Source: an uncultured Collinsella sp. (GTDB lineage: Bacteria > Actinomycetota > Coriobacteriia > Coriobacteriales > Coriobacteriaceae). From it: DNA of 64,000 bases. The translations under genes and the position numbers were made by a program. The notes below the pieces were generated by a model, which searched no databases, was not told the origin of the DNA, and saw only the letters and a program-made list of their open reading frames with translations. Location of the stretch: NCBI GenBank assembly GCA_959028445.1, contig CAUFRY010000005.1:16847-80846 (forward strand), in the 5' to 3' direction. Of the stretch, positions 61,541 to 64,000 are shown one piece after another. Position 1 is the stretch's first letter; each line of letters opens with the position of its first letter.

Positions 61541-62116
61541 GTGAGTACCCGTAGCGCCACGAACAAGCGCACGCAATCCCACGAAGTTACCGGGGTTGCG
61601 CGCAAGTCCGCCGCATCTGCTAAACCCGCCCGCCAGGCAGCGAGCTCCGTTCGCGTCGTGCCGGCTTCGTCTAAGGCACGCCGCAAAGAGCTCGAGAAGG
61701 GTGAAAACCTGGAAGGTCTCTCCAAGGAGGAGAAGCGCGCCCGCAAGGCCAAGCAGCGTGCTCGTGAGGATCGTATCTACACGGTGTCGAATATCCTCCT
61801 CAAGCAGGATGAGGACTACACCAAGCGCCGTCGTATCTGGTGGGCCGTGCTCGCCATCGGCATGGTACTCGTCGTGGCAATTTGGGCTTCGCTCTACTTC
61901 GCTCCCGGCGGTACGGTGTCCAGTCCCGTCCAGATGGTCGGCATCGTTTTGTCCTATGTCATCATTCTGGGTGATTTTATCTACGACTTCGTTCGTATTC
62001 GTCCCCTGCGCAACATGTACCGCGCGCAGGCCGAGGGCATGTCCGAGAACAAGCTTAACGCTCTTATTGAGCGTGCGGCTGCCGAGGAGGACAAGAAGGA
62101 CTCCAAGAAGAAGTAG
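61541..62116 (+). CDS. Small basic membrane protein, function unknown
   Basis: The 191-residue protein has a long basic, alanine-rich N-terminus (about 95 residues), two membrane helices (about 98-122 and 128-150), and a charged tail ending KKDSKKK. It starts at GTG directly after purC's stop and is probably co-transcribed. No family recognised. Confidence 0.65.
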   Translation: MSTRSATNKRTQSHEVTGVARKSAASAKPARQAASSVRVVPASSKARRKELEKGENLEGLSKEEKRARKAKQRAREDRIYTVSNILLKQDEDYTKRRRIWWAVLAIGMVLVVAIWASLYFAPGGTVSSPVQMVGIVLSYVIILGDFIYDFVRIRPLRNMYRAQAEGMSENKLNALIERAAAEEDKKDSKKK

Positions 62117-62146
62117 CGTTTGCATTCATACTTATCGCTAAGATAT

Positions 62147-62177
62147 AAGGCGCGTCGTTTTTGCGGCGCGCCTTTTT
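62147..62177 (+). terminator. Terminator after purC operon
   Basis: GGCGCGTCG pairs with CGGCGCGCC (one G-U) over a T-rich loop and is followed by TTTTT. Confidence 0.85.
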
Positions 62178-62205
62178 ACTGTTCTATAGATAGATGGAGT
62201 GGCAC

Positions 62206-63486
62206 ATGATTCGAGCTGCCCTGACGGTCGAAGAGGCTCTGGAGGGCATGAAGGCCCTGGAGCCCAAGATTAAAAACTACGCGCGCCTGGTCGTCTGCAA
62301 GGGCGTAAACGTCAAACCCGGCCAGGAGGTTGTCGTTCAGTCTCCGGTCGAGTGCGCGCCTTTTGCCCGCGTGGTGGTTGCGGAGGCTTATGCCGCCGGC
62401 GCTGGCCACGTGACGGTCATTTGGGCCGATGATGCCGTGACGAGGCTCACGTACGAGCATGTCGATAAAAGCTATTTTGAGCAGACGCCCGAGTGGAAGC
62501 GCCTGCAGCTGGATTCCCTGGCCCAGGATGGTGCCTGCTTTATCTTTATCGAGGGTGCGGATCCTGCGGCTCTCAAGGGTATCGATCCCGCCAAGCCCGC
62601 TGCAGCTTCTAAGGCAAGGAACACGCAGTGCAAGGTCTTCCGCCGTGGACTGGACTACAACATCAACCCGTGGTGTATCGCCGGCGCTCCGGTCGTGGCT
62701 TGGGCGCGCGAGGTGTTCCCGGGAGACGCCGATGAGGTTGCAATCTATAAGTTGTGGAATGCGATTCTGCACACCGCTCGTGCCGATGGCCAGGACCCGG
62801 AGAGCGACTGGGAGCTTCATGACGCGGCGTTCGAAAAGAACTTGCGCTTCCTGAACGACAATCGTTTTGACCGCCTGCATTACACCTCGGCAAATGGAAC
62901 CGATCTGACGATTGGTATGACGAAGGGTCACGTGTGGGCCGGCGGCAAGGGTAAGACGCCCGATGGGCACCCCTTCTTCCCCAACATTCCCACCGAGGAA
63001 GTCTTCACCTCGCCTGATCGTATGCGTGCCGACGGTATCGTGTATTCGGCTATGCCGCTCATTCACCACGGTAACAAGGTTGACGATTTTTGGATTAAGT
63101 TCGAGGCCGGTCGCGTAGTGGAGTACGATGCCCGCGTGGGCAAGGCGACGCTTGCGAGCATTATTGACACCGATGAAGGTGCCGCTCATCTGGGCGAGGT
63201 CGCGCTCATTTCCAAGAACACTCCGATCCGCGAAAGCGGCGTTCTGTTCTATGACACGCTCTATGACGAGAACGCTAGCTGCCATCTCGCGCTGGGAGTC
63301 GGCTTCCCCGAGTGCATCGAGGGTGGGTATGACATGTCCAAGGAGGAGCTCCTGGAGCATGGTGTTAACGTCTCGAGCGCGCACGTCGACTTTATGATTG
63401 GCACGGACGACATCGATATTACGGGCATTACGCCTGATGGACGTGAAGTTGTGATTTTCCAGAACGGCCAATGGAGTTGGGAATAG
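62206..63486 (+). CDS. M29-family aminopeptidase
   Basis: This 426-residue protein matches the AmpS/PepS (M29) metalloaminopeptidases: PGQEVVVQSPVECAPFA, NIPTEEVFTSPD, DEGAAHLGEVAL, LFYDTLYDENASCHLALG, and HVDFMIGTDDIDITG near the C-terminus. GGAG sits 7 nt before the ATG at 62206, preferred to an ATG at 62194. It releases N-terminal residues from peptides in the cytosol. Confidence 0.92.
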   Translation: MIRAALTVEEALEGMKALEPKIKNYARLVVCKGVNVKPGQEVVVQSPVECAPFARVVVAEAYAAGAGHVTVIWADDAVTRLTYEHVDKSYFEQTPEWKRLQLDSLAQDGACFIFIEGADPAALKGIDPAKPAAASKARNTQCKVFRRGLDYNINPWCIAGAPVVAWAREVFPGDADEVAIYKLWNAILHTARADGQDPESDWELHDAAFEKNLRFLNDNRFDRLHYTSANGTDLTIGMTKGHVWAGGKGKTPDGHPFFPNIPTEEVFTSPDRMRADGIVYSAMPLIHHGNKVDDFWIKFEAGRVVEYDARVGKATLASIIDTDEGAAHLGEVALISKNTPIRESGVLFYDTLYDENASCHLALGVGFPECIEGGYDMSKEELLEHGVNVSSAHVDFMIGTDDIDITGITPDGREVVIFQNGQWSWE

Positions 63487-63514
63487 TCCCAGACCGTGGT
63501 ACAATGCCACCCGC

Positions 63515-63587
63515 GGGCCGTTAGCTCAGCTGGCAGAGCAGGGGACTTTTAATCCCAAGGTCCAGGGTTCGAACCCCTGACGGCCCA
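63515..63587 (+). tRNA. tRNA-Lys (anticodon TTT)
   Basis: The 73-nt cloverleaf has acceptor GGGCCGT/ACGGCCC, D-arm TAGCTCAGCTGGCAGAGCA, anticodon loop CTTTTAA and T-arm GTTCGAACC. CCA is not encoded (ACCC follows), unlike the other two tRNAs in the window. A UUCG-loop terminator lies 15 nt downstream. Confidence 0.96.
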
Positions 63588-63601
63588 CCCAAAGATTGTT
63601 G

Positions 63602-63632
63602 AGACGGTCAACTTCGGTTGGCCGTCTTTTTT
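63602..63632 (+). terminator. Terminator of tRNA-Lys
   Basis: AGACGGTCAAC pairs with GTTGGCCGTCT (one G-U) around a TTCG tetraloop and is followed by TTTTTTG. Confidence 0.9.
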
Positions 63633-64000
63633 GTTGCCGGTGCACGGGTTCGAACCCGAACTTCTCTATATATAAGAACGCTTGGCGAACAAAACCTGCC
63701 TTTTACCGATGGGAAACAAATAGCTGATGCTTTTGGAGTAAAGTGGCGCTCCAGAGATGACCGATGCCTTAACACCTATAAACCAGCTGGTCATCGCCAA
63801 TATCAGAAGCTGCTGCTTCAGTTTTAACCTCAGTGATGCGACTGAGGGACCTATTCATTTGTGAACAAAATATGGAGTGCGTGATTCCCGCCCCCGGGGC
63901 CCCTCCGGTCTGGCAATATATCTCCTTGCCGCGCGGCCCGGTCGGACCGGATCAGCCGCGGGGCGTGCACCTTGAGAACCGGATACTGCGAGGATGGACA
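63633..64000. other. Post-tRNA-Lys region; T-arm mimic, remnant frame and possible rRNA leader
   Basis: Just after the terminator lies CGGGTTCGAACCCG (about 63645-63658), a T-arm-like palindrome. A coding-like fragment follows (LGEQNLPFTDGKQIADAFGV, about 63684-63827) with no start, probably a remnant. From about 63890 the GC-rich sequence ending CTTGAGAACCGGATACTGCG resembles the leader before 16S rRNA in actinobacteria; the rRNA gene would lie past the window. Confidence 0.4.

Noticed and set aside
62176..63510. 444-codon frame opposite the M29 aminopeptidase
   Set aside because: Antisense shadow of an enzyme with clear family motifs.

Overview
This window looks like the replication-origin region of a high-GC Gram-positive gut actinobacterium, most likely a Collinsella species (Coriobacteriia). 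I base this on the rpmH/dnaA/dnaN/recF/DUF721/gyrB/gyrA gene order, the high GC with many GTG and TTG starts, SpaA-type pilins with sortase signals, and the TSCPD and WYL genes. The genus is an inference; I searched no database.

Layout. 1-2440: a YadS/TRIC-type membrane protein and a secreted bactofilin-like membrane protein. 2551-7930 (minus): a two-gene pilin/adhesin operon with no sortase gene. 8355-11681 (minus): typA and a three-gene cluster with a DUF151 nuclease, then tRNA-Ile and a 184-nt palindrome. 12214-21847 (minus): gyrA, gyrB, a DciA-like gene, recF, dnaN and dnaA. 21863-23215 (minus): an unusual GHKL-ATPase/winged-helix protein between dnaA and rpmH. 23561-28600 (plus): rpmH-rnpA-yidD-yidC-jag, then rsmG, three perfect parS sites and parA-parB. 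Transcription diverges from about 23.2-23.5 kb, as expected around an origin. DnaA-box-like sites lie on both sides of dnaA, and an AT-rich tract lies between dnaA and dnaN.

28.8-43.1 kb holds housekeeping and envelope genes: rlmN, ddl, a DnaQ-DinG helicase, two WYL regulators, a split M28-like membrane protein, and a thioester-domain SpaA adhesin. 43171-48243 is a 5.0-kb integrated element inserted in tRNA-Gly(CCC), bounded by a perfect 45-bp direct repeat. It has a tyrosine integrase, helix-turn-helix proteins and several small genes, two of which appear frame-disrupted. 48.5-63.5 kb holds purB, a Big2-repeat surface protein, a solute-binding protein coupled to a diguanylate cyclase, a TSCPD protein and Tat lipoprotein, a two-component system, purC and an M29 aminopeptidase. 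It ends with tRNA-Lys and what may be an rRNA leader.

How they fit together: the centre is the chromosome replication and segregation hub (initiation, clamp, gyrase, ParABS). The flanks carry surface display (four sortase substrates with four different sorting signals and no local sortase), signalling (SBP-GGDEF, OmpR/HK, WYL pair) and purine synthesis. The most unusual items are the origin-linked ATPase, the tRNA-Gly element with its G9 frameshift tract, the 184-nt palindrome, the dispersed GGGACA palindromes and the degenerate split M28 protein.
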